Below, piece by piece: positions 45,057-57,800 of a stretch of DNA of 64,000 nucleotides. Within the stretch, counting starts at the first letter, position 1. The number at the start of each line of letters is the position of its first letter. Location of the stretch: NCBI GenBank assembly GCA_029379385.1, contig CM055608.1:18288350-18352349 (forward strand), given 5' to 3'. A model generated the notes under the pieces. It did no database searches, was not told the DNA's origin, and saw only the letters and a list, made by a program, of their open reading frames with translations. Source of the stretch: Quillaja saponaria. Taxonomy: Eukaryota; Streptophyta; Magnoliopsida; Fabales; Quillajaceae. The position numbers and the translations under genes are program-made.

Positions 45057-45662
45057 ACCTCTTTGGTGTCACGACAGAAAGGGGCACCTTATTCCTCAGC
45101 GCTACGGCCCCAAGACTTATGTTCCAATACGAAGTCTTCTTCATTAAAGGCATTGCGGCTTCCACTTCCTAATGCTACTGTGCCTTCCTCTCTGACTTCA
45201 TGCTAGAATCCTCAGGACTTTACTGTCGCGCCGCCAACTCATATACTGCCATAGTGCCATGCTCTATGTGTAAAACTTTATTGCCAGCTTCTTCAAAACT
45301 GTGGTGCCCAAGTGTTCAAAGCTGCGACACAATCGTTAAATTCATCGTTAGATTGGTATGTTCTGCTTTTCTGCATGAATTGTCCTCAAATTTGACTTCT
45401 AAAGGGACTCCCTCATACATTAGACCTTCAAAACACATAACTAAATTGATATAAATTAGAACTCTTCTTAAACACCTAATTCCTAGCTAAAATCAGCTAA
45501 GATTTAACATTCTAGTATGATAAGGATTTAACATTCTAGTATGATAAGGATTTAACTAGGAATTTAACTAAAAACTAAACAAATTTTGACTAAAATTCTA
45601 GAACATAGCCAAAATAGTATGAGTAAAAGTATGTAAAATAAGTCTATTTCTAAGAGTTATCA
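45057..45662 (-). repeat. T32-family LTR fragment
   Basis: On the minus strand it begins TGATAACTCTTAGAAATAGA at 45662, like the other T32 LTRs, and includes the GC-rich block (45090-45340, with CAGCGCTACGGCCCC). It breaks off near 45057. No polypurine tract is on its right. It contains a 24-bp tandem duplication at 45501-45548 (GATTTAACATTCTAGTATGA..). Confidence 0.6.
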
Positions 45663-47610
45663 ATACGTGCTAGCTTCTACTCTGTTGAATCGCTAATGGA
45701 GGATTGTTCTTGAAGCAAAACCATTTTTGCTTCAACAAAGGGGATCACTGCTAAGGGATGAGATTTTCAAGAACTCTTCTTGTCACAATCTCTCACAAGG
45801 TCCTATGTCACTTGTAATCACCTTATTTCTATCAGCCTTCCTATTCCCTTAGTTACATATTTATAGGGGCGGCTAGGGCTCTGGGACTTATAGTTCTTCC
45901 TTGTTTAGCTTTTCATTATTAAATACTAATGTGCCTTTTAGACTCCTAGTGGCCTAAATCCAATTATTTTTCCAAAACCAATTAGGATACCCACTAGATC
46001 TTTCCTTGACTTTCAAGAATTATGTTTTTACCCTTATGTGCTTGGAAGTTAATTATTATTTCTAAGACTCCATTAATCTTTCAAGGTTCTTAACCTAAGT
46101 CAATTAAAGTATGTAACCTATTAGGTTCTCTCGTATATTGGCAATAATGTAATTGGATACTTTCTAAGAAGGTAAATAAAACACTTTAAATTTAACTTTG
46201 ACTTTGCTAAACTAACCAATTTACATTCATCTAGCAATGTATCATGACCACCTAAGTACAAGTGAAGTTAAGATCATTGATTAAACATTTAAGTGCTTGT
46301 TACCTTGTAATTCAATTCTTTCATCGAACATATCCCAAGATAAACATAGGGTATGGATTTTAATGTGAAGCCTATCTTTTTTTAAATCATTTATACTTGA
46401 AACAAAGTTTATATTTTGTTCCTCAAAAAGATTTAAGAAAACACTTTTCTTAATCTCTTTTACTTTGCAAAGATTCCAAGAACAAGACATACTTGTCTCA
46501 AGAGGCCATGAGTTATTCGTCATCTTTATTGAGGATAATAAATTTTTTATCTATCATTCCTCTACTTCATATGCTTCACTATATGTCCAATAATCACCTA
46601 TGTATTATCCTTATTATAGGTTAAGGGGAATGACATCAAAACAAATACATTCACATATAAGGTAATAAGTTGATCTCAATTCAAATGATCACTTACACCA
46701 CTTATACTTTGAGAACTTCTATTGACACACGTCAGTAAAGACTCCACATGGCTTCCCGTGTTGGGTTAATTCAGTGTACTTATGTAACTAACAAGCACTC
46801 AACATCTATATGCTCATAGTTTCTGAGATCACTACTCTCTTTATAAGAGTATGACACAACATATGTTAGTCTTGAAAAATCATCAATATCCCAATTTTTT
46901 ATGATTCATTAACTAAGAATACTTTTAGAATAATATTTTATGTATTTTTATGTATGTCCATATCTCATAATTATAATTAACATCATAATTATGCATACAC
47001 AATATTTATTCTAGGGACTTTATATATCGTTGTACTAAATCTTACTTAAACAATATAAGAAAGAATGCCTAATAAGTATTATTACATGCATTAAATACAA
47101 ATAAAGTGTTATTATAACTAACTATTGATTGACTCTTAGACACTAATACTAACAAACCATGCATACTATATGCTAATAAAGAAGCAACTATGAAAATCAA
47201 AAACTCTTTAAAGGAGTTTGAGTTCTTCGGAGCTAATCATACTAAACTTTTTGAGAAAATTTCACAATATGTCCACAATGTTTTAAATTTAAGTGAAAAT
47301 TATGTCTCTTGACATGTCTAAGAAGAGACTTGATGCTGCTGCTGCATGAGAAAAGGCTAGACAAACTAGTGAAGTCTGTTTAAATGCACATGTTCTGCAT
47401 TGCTATGGTATTAAAGAAAATCTATAAGAATATTTTGGTCTTTCAAGAAAGAAAGTCATGATTGTATGAACAAAGAAGAAGAATTAGAGAAATTTAGACT
47501 GACTGAGAATTTTCTTTTTCCCCATTTTTCATTCATATCACTTTGGTTCTTCCCTTTTGAAACTATCTTTTGTTCAATGAATGAATAAAACTTTTGGACT
47601 TCTATGTTTT
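45663..47610. other. Unclassified, probably LTR-derived region
   Basis: It begins with a perfect 11-bp stem, 4-nt loop hairpin (45710-45735, TTGAAGCAAAA-CCAT-TTTTGCTTCAA) and a TTATAGGGGCGGCTAGGG-type segment often seen in plant LTR or leader sequence. No RT, integrase or gag motif is found, and the 80- to 114-codon open frames here look like chance. A Copia-type LTR is possible but not shown. Confidence 0.3.
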
Positions 47611-48095
47611 TGACACACTCTCTACGGAGGCAAGACTGGCCGGAGGAATGGTAACTAAACTTTTGTAACCATGGCTGTAAAACAAAGAAATAACTATGAC
47701 TCTTGATTAACCAATAAATAAAACTAAAAATTGTTAAACCAAAGTTACAGTAAAAGTTTGTTGACTTAAACAAATCACAACTTACTAAAAATTTCGGCAA
47801 AGATTCTCCGCAATATAGAACATGCCTTAAAATACAAACCTATAAACTCTTGTACTTACACAACAACAACACAAAGACAATAAGGAGCTCTGCTCCGCCC
47901 ATATCATAAACAAGACAAATACTATACTATTACATCATACAAAATTAGACACCCCACAGTTTTAATGTAACTGCAAACTTTCATCTTTGACTTCAAGTAT
48001 GAGATTCCGAAGAATACCTTATTGTGAAATTCTTAGCAAACCCCTGTATCAGTGGTTAACTTCCTTTAAGATGCTATTACTAAAATCATACCATA
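47611..48095 (-). repeat. LTR end fragment paired with 50643-51122
   Basis: TGACACACTCTCTACGGAGGC and the following 480 bp match 50643-51122 closely and in the same orientation. The pair marks the U5-side ends of two LTRs of one gypsy-type family. Past about 48095 the two diverge. Confidence 0.7.
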
Positions 48096-50627
48096 TTCCT
48101 TATTTAAAATTCAAATTAATGAACTAAATCAGATAATTACATGAGTGAAATAAATTAGCTATTATTTAATTTAAATTTTGAACTATTTTTCTTAGTTAAC
48201 AATAATTGTAATTTTTCCCAATATCTAAGGATTTCTTAACTTTCTTATTTCCTCTGAATGATGTATAAATATCTTTTCTTAATATATACATAGAAATTCA
48301 AATATGTAAATAAAGTATGTAAAAACTATAGTGTTACCTCTCTATCAAACAGAGTACTAATAATATATACATGTTCTAAAGATTAAATTAGTTGATTAAA
48401 AGATTAAAAATATCCAAAAATTATTTTATCTATTACAATGGATTCTACGTAATATTGTTATACGTGACATATAATTTTTATGATACAAAACTTTTACTAC
48501 TACCATTATTACTGGTATGTGATACTAATTTATTTATAACATTACTGTACTTTTCTTATTTATTGCAGGTTGGTTATCTATCAGTACAGATTTAACTTAC
48601 AATATATTTAAAAATCCTCGCCTAAACGGGTAATTTACAAAAAGCCGGTAATGGTTTCTATTAACAACTAATCATTTTTAGCCTTTAAAATAACTCAATG
48701 AATCTAGTAAATCTTTTTAGGAAACCCCATTGACTATAAATAGAACCTTTACAGTTCATACAATAATTGGTTGTTCACGGACTAACGTTATATACCGTTT
48801 CTTTTTAAAATTGATATTAGCAATGTAATTTACCCACCGATACAACCAAATGAACGAAATGTTGATTTAAATTTTACTCACCTTTACTGGGTTTATTATT
48901 TGTTGTTTTATTTTTCAATTAAGAAAAGTAAAGAGAATATCAAATATCTTATCGAAATTTTGTTATTCTATTAGGAAGGACGTCACTTCATTTATCACTA
49001 AAATTATTTGAAACAAAAATCAAGATCTAAATCAACTTTAAATTACCTGCATGTATACATTTTATATCCAAATAGGTATAATGTTCATTTATTTTATCTA
49101 TATTTATTTTATTCAAGACTTACATCTTATTATTCTAATTCCATAGTTTCATATCAGATTATAATAGTTAGTTGAGTTTGCGATCGATATCTATTTTGAT
49201 TGTACATATAAAATCTTATTTACTCTAATTCACAATATTTATTGATTCAATATCTTTTATACTCATGTTATTTATCACCACTTCTCAACATGCATATCGT
49301 TACTCATTAATTAAAATTTTTCATGCTATCTCAAACTTAAACATTTTTATAGTCAATTTTCACAATATTGCCATTCTGGATTGTAACATTTTGTTAATAA
49401 ATAACTGATACTACTGGAAGAATTTTCTCTTTAAATAATAAATAAACTAGTGTTACCAAAATCGATTAAATTGGTATAAACGAAGTTAAATAAAAATATA
49501 AGAACTTAACAGAAAACCTCGAATCTGATAAAGAAGTTATATGAATCTTAGGCTTCACTTTTCATTAGACATCAAAACATACACACTAAACCCTCAAACT
49601 TTAAACACACTTTATCAAAAATTCACACTTGAAGAGTTTGACGCAAAGTTTTTTTTTTTTTTTTTAATATATTTGCTAGACTTCACAAAATATTTTGCAT
49701 GTTACTCTTTACTTCTTACTCTTACGATTTATGAAAGTTAATGAATTCAAAAAGCATGACTAAGATCTCGTTATAAATTAGTTACGAAAAATTGCTTTCA
49801 GAACATTACTCCTCTTTGATTTAAACGTGTTGATATTCCGAATGTAAAAAAAGCCTAAGTCTTTATAACCAACCTAATAAATTAATAATTTTGGGGAATG
49901 AGAAATTCGATTGCTATTAATCGATATACAGCTAGAACAAATCATTCTTTTCTTTTAACCAATAAGTACGTAATTCCAAGATTCGATATTTAATATTGGA
50001 ATTAGTCTGTAAGTTTCAAGTTAAAAAGGAAGCTCATCATATCTTTTGAGAAGATTTAGGAGGAAATGAGTAAACTATGCATCCATATACGTTTTCACGA
50101 TCCATCTCACAGTAAGAATAAATAGGTTCGAAAGGATTTCTTCAATAGTTCATAAAGTCTACATAAAGTAGATCCTTCATTTCCTATGCTCATCATTATT
50201 CTTATTTAATTCTTAAGTATAATAGTTTTACAAACAACTATTTGTTTAGTTAAAATAAACTAAAAGGTTTACCTTTTACAGAGGCTACTACTGCTAAATT
50301 TAAGATTTCAACTAAATTATTCATGGTTCTTTACGACTTAATTTATTATCAAATACGTCTAAGATCTTATTAACTCTTGATTGACACCAATATTCTACTA
50401 TCTCACATAACTAACAACACGATCACTACATGTTATCATGTCTAAACAAACATAAACGACTTCCACGCTCATTTATCGTATAATGCCAAGGATAGAACAT
50501 TAGAGAATCATAACTTGAAGTTTTAGGATGAATTAGAACGTATTACTAAGTCCAAATACTCCCCGAGTAATGTACGCAAACAAAGCAACAGCGTTCCATA
50601 TTTGCAGTCACGGACCTCTCAACCTAA
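48096..50627. other. AT-rich noncoding DNA between LTR pieces
   Basis: These 2.5 kb are very AT-rich. I see no gag, protease, RT or integrase motif in six frames, and the longest open frames (66-67 codons) look random. By position it would be the internal region of a minus-strand LTR element whose coding part is lost. Sequence next to the primer site (50520-50627) may be its leader. Confidence 0.4.
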
Positions 50628-50639
50628 GCTCTGATACCA
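50628..50639 (-). promoter_or_regulatory. tRNA-Met primer-binding site of LTR element
   Basis: The minus strand reads TGGTATCAGAGC, a perfect 12-base match to the initiator tRNA-Met complement. It lies 3 bp from the LTR end GGGGTGTGTCA at 50643. Confidence 0.8.
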
Positions 50640-50642
50640 ACT

Positions 50643-53200
50643 TGACACACCCCTTACGGAAGCATGACTGGCCAGAGGAATAGTAACCAAACCTCAGTAA
50701 CCCTGACTCCAAAACAAAGAAACAACTATGACTATTGACCAACCAATAAATAAAACTAAAAATTGATAAAGCCAAAATTAACAGTAAAAGTTTGTTGACT
50801 TAAACAAATCATAACTTACTGAAAATTTTGGCAAAGGTTCTCTGCAATATGGAACATGCTTTAAAATAAAAACCTATAAACTCATGTACTTACATAACAA
50901 CAACACAAAGATAATAAGAAACTCAGCTTCGCCACATCATAAACAAGTCAAATACTAAACTATTACATCATACAAAATTAGACACCCCACAGTTTCAATG
51001 TGATTGCAAACTTTTATCATTGACTTCAAGTATGAGATTTTGAAGAATATCTTGTCGTGATATTCTCAGCAAACCCCATATCAGTGGTTAACTTTTTTTA
51101 AGGTCCTGTTACTAAAAAAATACCCACAAAAGAAGGATGAGTCATACAAACTCCGTGAGTGGAAAATGTACCCAAAGGGTACTAGCATCAATCAAAGCAC
51201 ATATGTCACCATTTAATTTCAAGTAACAGTATTCATATCTTAAATTAATAGCACACTAAAGTAATTGTAAGTCTCATAAAGCCACGATTCACATGTTTCA
51301 TAACATATATATATCGAGTCATATATCCAAAGTTCACAATTCTAAGTAACGCAATAAGAACATACAAACAAACGAAGGACCAACGAGTAACTCAGCCCTG
51401 CACAACAGTATCAGTTCATAAACGTTATTGTTATATTCTTTTAATTACTAAGCTTATATATATCAACCTATATAGGTTTCTTTATAAAAGTTATCTATTA
51501 AGCCATTGCATGTCAAGTAGTATGAATTGTACTTTATGTGGTAAGGTTGATAATGAAGAGACATTTTAGATGTATTGACAATGCAAAAGGTAGAAAGAAA
51601 CTATTAGAAAAGATAGAAAAAAATACTAGTGAGTTAAAGAAGTTGAAACTGTCCAAATTTGGGGTTTAGACCAGTGTTCACTCTAATAGTCATATCTTTC
51701 CCTAGAAAATTCCAAATCCTATTTTGTAAAATTTAATAAATACTAGACACATGTAGCTTTATAATGGTATATTATTTGTAATTTTTAGATTTTTATATCA
51801 ATACAGTTTATTCTTTGAAATTGCATCAAATTCTACAAAACACAGAATTTTGACAGCTGTGACCTTACCTTAATTAATTAAACATAAGTTTGTCTAGGAA
51901 AAAGAAAATATAATTTTGTTTGTTGGATTTATTAATGTAAGTATATCTATTTAGATGTGTATATTAGTACAGTTTATTATTTAAAGTTTACTTCTTCTTT
52001 TTTTTTTTGGACATTTTCACAACTCCCTTGGTGCTTGTTATTTAGTTTCATCATTTTATTATTTCGAAATTAAGTCTCTGACTCAAGCTATACAAATCTT
52101 ATAATAATATCTCAGAACTTCTTCTTCGTGGTCTCCATAAATCTTACAAAATTCAATACCTTTAAAATATCCAACACAGTCTCACCGCAACGTCTTCACA
52201 TTTCTTCCCTTAATTATTGTACAATCGTATATATATAATTTGCAGTAGTTAATAATTCTGGTTTCACCTAAATAAAAATTTTATATACTAAAAATTCAAA
52301 TCCTTAATCAATTTAGGTCTTCAAGGTCCTAAAAATTTGGTATACACAAAAATTGATGCAACATCAAGGAAGAACAAAACAAGAAAAAGACAAAAATGGA
52401 AGTTCATGTCGTATTCATTGCTTTCATCAAATCTACCATCGAAATGCAATCATGTCTCTTTACCAAGCTTTTCTACGAAACACTTGCCAAGATTACTAGT
52501 TTTCTTAAGACAAAAACTCTCACAATATATGGGCATCGGGCTTACATAAAAATTTGAACTTATAAAATATGAAAAGCATAATCATTTGAGAATACCCCCA
52601 AACAAAGAACTATAAGAGAATAATACAGACCTGTCTGCAATGATCTCCGAAAGCTTCTTGGGTTTCCAAGATAATAGCAAATTTCCAACACATAACAAGC
52701 TACTATCATACTGAACCCCTTTAACTATAACCCTGTATCAATATATCTTGAATTATGGGGCTTTGAGGTCTCTTTCCTAAGATTTCATATCAGGTTTGGC
52801 AGTGCTACCACTATTCTCTGTCTCACAACCATCTCTCCCCCTCTCTCTCCCTCTCTCTCTCCCTCAAATAACCACAAAATGGATCACCCAACAAACAAGA
52901 GGAGGGTTGGACTTCTCCAGCCAGCCATAGGAGCTATACGGACCCCAAAACAGTGAAAATTCTCCAACTAAAACAGGGGAAAGGGAATACAATTTCTACA
53001 CAATAAATTCTCAAGTAAAATGGAGATTCACAGAACGAATGATGAAGCTTCCCAAAACTAAAAGAAATAGGAAAGCAACTGAGAAAGGAAAGAAAGATTG
53101 CAAGACAAACAAAGGAGTGAGGCGGTGCTGCAAGTAAGGTACCAAGGAAGGAAATAAATTAAATAAAAAAAAAATCTAAAGTCAAAAGTCAAAAGGGGAA
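50643..53200 (-). repeat. 5' LTR (gypsy, Del/Tekay-like), outer end unclear
   Basis: The LTR begins (plus reading) TGACACACCCCTTACGG next to a primer site. The block GGATGAGTCATACAAACTCCGTGAGTGG at about 51138 parallels 29514 in the other gypsy LTR. The region includes a CT microsatellite (52830-52865) and no convincing gene. The far end is not located; about 53200 is where recognisable LTR-style sequence fades. Confidence 0.5.
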
Positions 53201-54805
53201 AATTGTGAAGTCAAATGGGTATTTAAATTTGATTTTAATGATAATTAAATAATTAATAAAAAATACAATGAGAAACTTACTTGGAAATCTTATTTCTATT
53301 ACAAGTAAAACTGATCAATTGATTGATTTGGACTAAAATCAATACAACAATGTTTAATCATAAGCCAATCAACTTAAGTACATTAACTAGAGATCTAAAG
53401 CAATTAAGTGGATATAAAAAAAGGGAAAAAAAAAAAAAAGCAACACAATATTTCATTAAAAGTTTATTCAATTGAAGATCTTTGCTAGTCAACTAAAAGC
53501 ATTTTAGTAGAAATGAAATGCAAAAGCAACGCTTAGTGTCATTAAAGGTTCCTTAGGTAGACACAAATAGTTATTTGCATTTGCACACTATTTGCGTTTG
53601 GAAGCAGATGCATATAACTATGCGCGTCTGTAGAAGCATTAACTACGTCTGTGTTTAGCAAACGTAGATACTATATTTTATTATATAGTGAAAATTGTAA
53701 AAAGGAAATAATTCGCACCAGAACTCATAATAAGACAAAAGTAGACAACTAAGGTCCAAGAAATATGATGTACATATTCAGAACCTAGAAAACACCTTTG
53801 GGTATGCATTTTTGTTTTACATTGATAGATTGAGGTTTTAGAAGAAAGGACAACACGTATTCATTCAAGTTTACCATATTTGGCTCAAAAGTAGCAACAA
53901 TCATCTTTCACTAAGAAACAACTAATTCAAACTCAGACCTATATATTTGCAGAGAAGCATAAAAGATAACAACTCTTAGAAAAAAGAACTTTTACACTCT
54001 ATGATCAATTTTGTCAAGATCTTTGCAAATTAGACTCTTAAGCACAAAACTTTCATATCTTTGAGAACATAGAAGTATTAGAACTTTCATATCATTTTCT
54101 CTCTAGTTATTCACACTACAAAATTTAAAATTTTCAATTTTAGAGAAAAACTTTGTAAGAGATTAATTAAACTTTCACCAATCATCTTCTCAACTCATGA
54201 GTTTTGACAATAGAACCAAGAGTTTATGGTTTTAAACTTGGTAAAATTTTTCTTCTAGATGTTTGACTAAATCTTGTAATTCTGCTAGGTTTAGCTTAGA
54301 CCTACAATTATTAGTCAAATTTGGCTAAATCTTTATAAGTTAACTAATTTTTGGGTGATTCTTGTAATTCTCCTGTCATTGGAAATTCTGAAGCAGAGGT
54401 TGAATAGTGGATATATTCTAAAGTTATTTAGGGAACCATTATAAAAATTGTGTGTATAAAAATTATGTGTTACTTTCTATCCTTCTCTTTTTTCTACTGC
54501 ATACATGTTTGTTTTGAAATTACATAATTATCCAAGATTGTTGTTTAAAATATGAGATTGGTTCATTCTATAGTTTGTTTTGTTGGATCAACAATAAATA
54601 ATAAAATAAATATAAGAATAAAAAAATAATTAAAAAATAAAAATAAAAATAACTAAATAAATATATAAATTTTATAAATTAAACTTTTATTACAATTTGG
54701 AGGACCCAAACAATTATACAGCAAATTTACAAGTTGGAAACTCAATTCGAAAATTCAGTTTATAACTCGTTTCCTCGTTCACTGCTGCTAAATCGAATTC
54801 CAATC
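53201..54805. other. Upstream intergenic region of the PGP synthase gene
   Basis: AT-rich. A GCGTTTG/CAAACGTAG-containing stretch at 53575-53675 may be a small transposon relic. A possible TATA box (TATATAAAT) lies at 54663-54671, some 140 bp before the chosen ATG. No ORF worth calling. Confidence 0.35.
54663..54671 (+). promoter_or_regulatory. Possible TATA box of the PGP synthase gene
   Basis: TATATAAAT lies about 140 bp upstream of the ATG, at a plausible distance for a 5' leader of roughly 100 nt. The surroundings are so AT-rich that chance occurrence is likely. Confidence 0.3.
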
Positions 54806-57800
54806 ATGTCAGGCTCCAAACTAGCTACGGCAGTCTCTGTATACGTCCGTACGGCCACCGCCACAGCTACCACAACTTCACTCGCTACACCGAGAACCAA
54901 ACCCTATTTGGCCCTACACGTTAACAGACAAGTAATATCGGTCATACGAGAACATGGGTGGAGGATAACACCGTGCGCACTCCTTTTTTTCCCGGCGCAC
55001 GATAAATCCCCCTCTAAAAACTTAGGGTTTTCGTTTCGTGCCCACCGCAAGTCTTCGCCTTTCTCTTGTGCGCGCGCTTTAAGCTCCTCCTCTGAAGACA
55101 AATCAGGATTTTCTGGCTCTGGGTCTTCATCAAGGTTGGGTCTTGTCGCAGATATGGGTTCCGAGGGCAAAGAACATGAGTGCTTTGAGAATGACGTGCT
55201 CCGACATAAACAGTCGTCATCGCCATTGATTCAAAATCAGCAACAGTCTTCGAAATTGCTTACTTTGCCGACTATTTTGACTCTAGGCCGAGTCGCAGCA
55301 GTGCCTCTACTTGTTGGCAGTACGTTCTTACTAATTTTTGTTTTCCATTTTGGGCATTTGTGTCTACGTTGACTGTTCTCCGAGTTGCTTGAGAACTGGG
55401 TTATTAATTTTTTTGTTTTTTTTGTTTTTTTGGAACCTGATTGGGATTCGATAGGTAATTGTCAGATGTGCACGATCTATTGGGAAATTCTCATGTTATA
55501 TTTTTGTGTCCCTTTGATGTTGTTGATGAAGTTGAATGCTGTCGTGATCTTCATTGATATACTTGGTGTCTTTCGCTTTATTTGGGCGATGCTGCAGTTG
55601 TATAATAAATTAACAGGATCAACGAAGTTTTGGTTATTGTTTGGTGTATAAGTCCACTTGCTTAGGAATTGATTGAATTTTTGTTGTGATGCTGGAGTTA
55701 TGCAATTGATGAAGCTTTGTTCTACTTGTTCGTGTTGCACATGTCACACACAAAGTTTATGATTTCCACTAATAATGGAGTAATTTATTCAATTTCTGAT
55801 TAGCCTTCTATTCGGATGGATGGTGGGGAACAACTGCTACAACAAGCATTTTCATTGCCGCAGCAATTACAGATTGGCTTGATGGATATCTTGCTCGGAA
55901 GGTATACTTCAAACTAGTGCAGGAAAAAAAAAAAAAAAACCTAGAAATTTTATTTTGTTAAGTATTACCAATTTAGTTACTTTTCATACTTTACTTGATT
56001 CATTGCAGATGAAATTGAAGTCTACATTTGGTGCGTTTTTAGATCCAGTTGCTGATAAGGTATTTAACTTTTATTTAGATTGTAAACCTTTTGGTTTCAG
56101 CTAGTTGATGGGAAGAGCTTTATCTAGATAATTTGTCAGAATTCCTTTATGCTTTTTATTTGATTATGATGACTACTTAATGCAGCTCATGGTGGCTGCA
56201 GCACTGGTCTTATTATGTACGAGACCTTTGGAACCTGCCATATTTGGACAAATACCATGGCTGCTTACTGTACCTTCTATTGCCATCATTGGTAGGGAGG
56301 TAATGTATACCTCACTTTTGTGTGTCCTCTATTCTAAATGCATGTGCTATTCAAGTACCTTATCTCAGATAAACTTAAAAAGGTTTTTAATCATGAGCAT
56401 CAAATCTTCTTGTGTGCTTGTTAATTTTCTTAAACATGATGGCGGCCATATTTTGTTCACAAAGAATGATACTGTAGCACAAATTAAATAATTTGATTTT
56501 ACTTTCCTTCCGCAAATTTTGATATTTATATCATAATTCAGTCCTTTAGCTACAGATATACTCTTAAGAAAGGTTTATTCATAATTGCTTATCCAAGTAG
56601 CGAGTAATTTGCATCTTGCACATTAACATCACATTATAAAAAGTCATATTATTGTAGCTCAGTTCTAGCAGTCTGGGAATTAAAACAACTTTGTGAACAT
56701 TTCTTGTGCTGAAGCCTGAAAATGCATATTATGGAGTGGAATTGGATGTAGAGTTAGCACGAAAGACACAACTCTCTCGCTATTGTGCAATATGGAAACC
56801 AGAGTACCTCTAACAATCCGCTTGAGGATTCTGTTTTAGCCAGTAATATGTGTATAATAAAGTTCTAATAATGGTGTATAGCAGTGTTATTAAAGGCTCT
56901 AGGCACACCTAGGTGCAAAGGGTCTTTGAAGCCTTGGTTTTAGGCACCTGGTGCAGGCGTGCGCCTGAGGAAAGCCAGGCACCTTACTAAAGAAAACAAC
57001 AAAAGTTGCTACAAGCAGGAATTTCAGGCTTCCATCAAGTAAAATCTATTGTCAATATGTTATGGAAGAGTAAAAATAGGAAGAAAAAATAGCTATAAAC
57101 AAGAATTTTAAGTAAAAAAGGAAAAAAATAAGCTAAAGACAAGAGGTTCATGATGTAGTCTACTAAGTTCAGCAAATAAAAACTATCTCTAAGCCAAAAA
57201 CAAAAAAATTAGTGCTTTTGCTTTCTAAATTCCTAGTAAGTCCAACAAGTAGTCAACTAAGAGCCTAGGCGTATGCCTGAGTGGGCTAGGCTCGAGCCTG
57301 AAGGGGTTAGGCACGCACTTGAAGGGTCTACGTGGAGCTGAGTGAATGTGCCTAGCCTGAGGGGTGTCGAGGCGAGATGGCTGGAGCCTCTTGCCTTTTG
57401 AGCCTGAGGCATGCCTTTAATAACACTGGTGTATAGGATGGTTATCTAAATACATAAACATGTAACTGAAAATGTTAGTAGCCATATGTTTTGCACTATA
57501 AAAAGGCAAGTTTAATTCTTCTATACTTCCAGTAGTTACTCCCAAAAGTCTTGTCCTAGAAGCCAGGTAATGGGGTGTAAAGGTGGATGCTTTTGGACTT
57601 CCAAATAGGGAGAATCAGACCTAAAGTTTTCAAGATTGAGATCTTACGTAGGATCGTGGAGGGCAGCAAGATCGACTCGGTAAGATTGGAAAATCTTACA
57701 AATTTCATAAAATAGTTATGAGATAGATATCTATGTATTTTGTTTATTATGAACAAGTGTAATTTGTTATAAAACTTTAAATATGTATTTTTAAAAATAA

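Noticed and set aside
48392..48595. 67-codon frame in the 48-50 kb AT-rich region
   Set aside because: Composition follows the AT-rich DNA and no motif or homolog is recognised.
52830..52865. CT-rich run as a promoter element
   Set aside because: It is a simple microsatellite about 2 kb upstream of the gene and inside LTR-like sequence.
54734..54805. Upstream extension of PGP synthase starting at 54734
   Set aside because: The codon there is TTG, not ATG; the first in-frame ATG is 54806.
55385..55651. 88-codon open frame just after exon 1
   Set aside because: It lies inside intron 1, has no recognised domain, and the GT-AG exon model across it restores the conserved protein.
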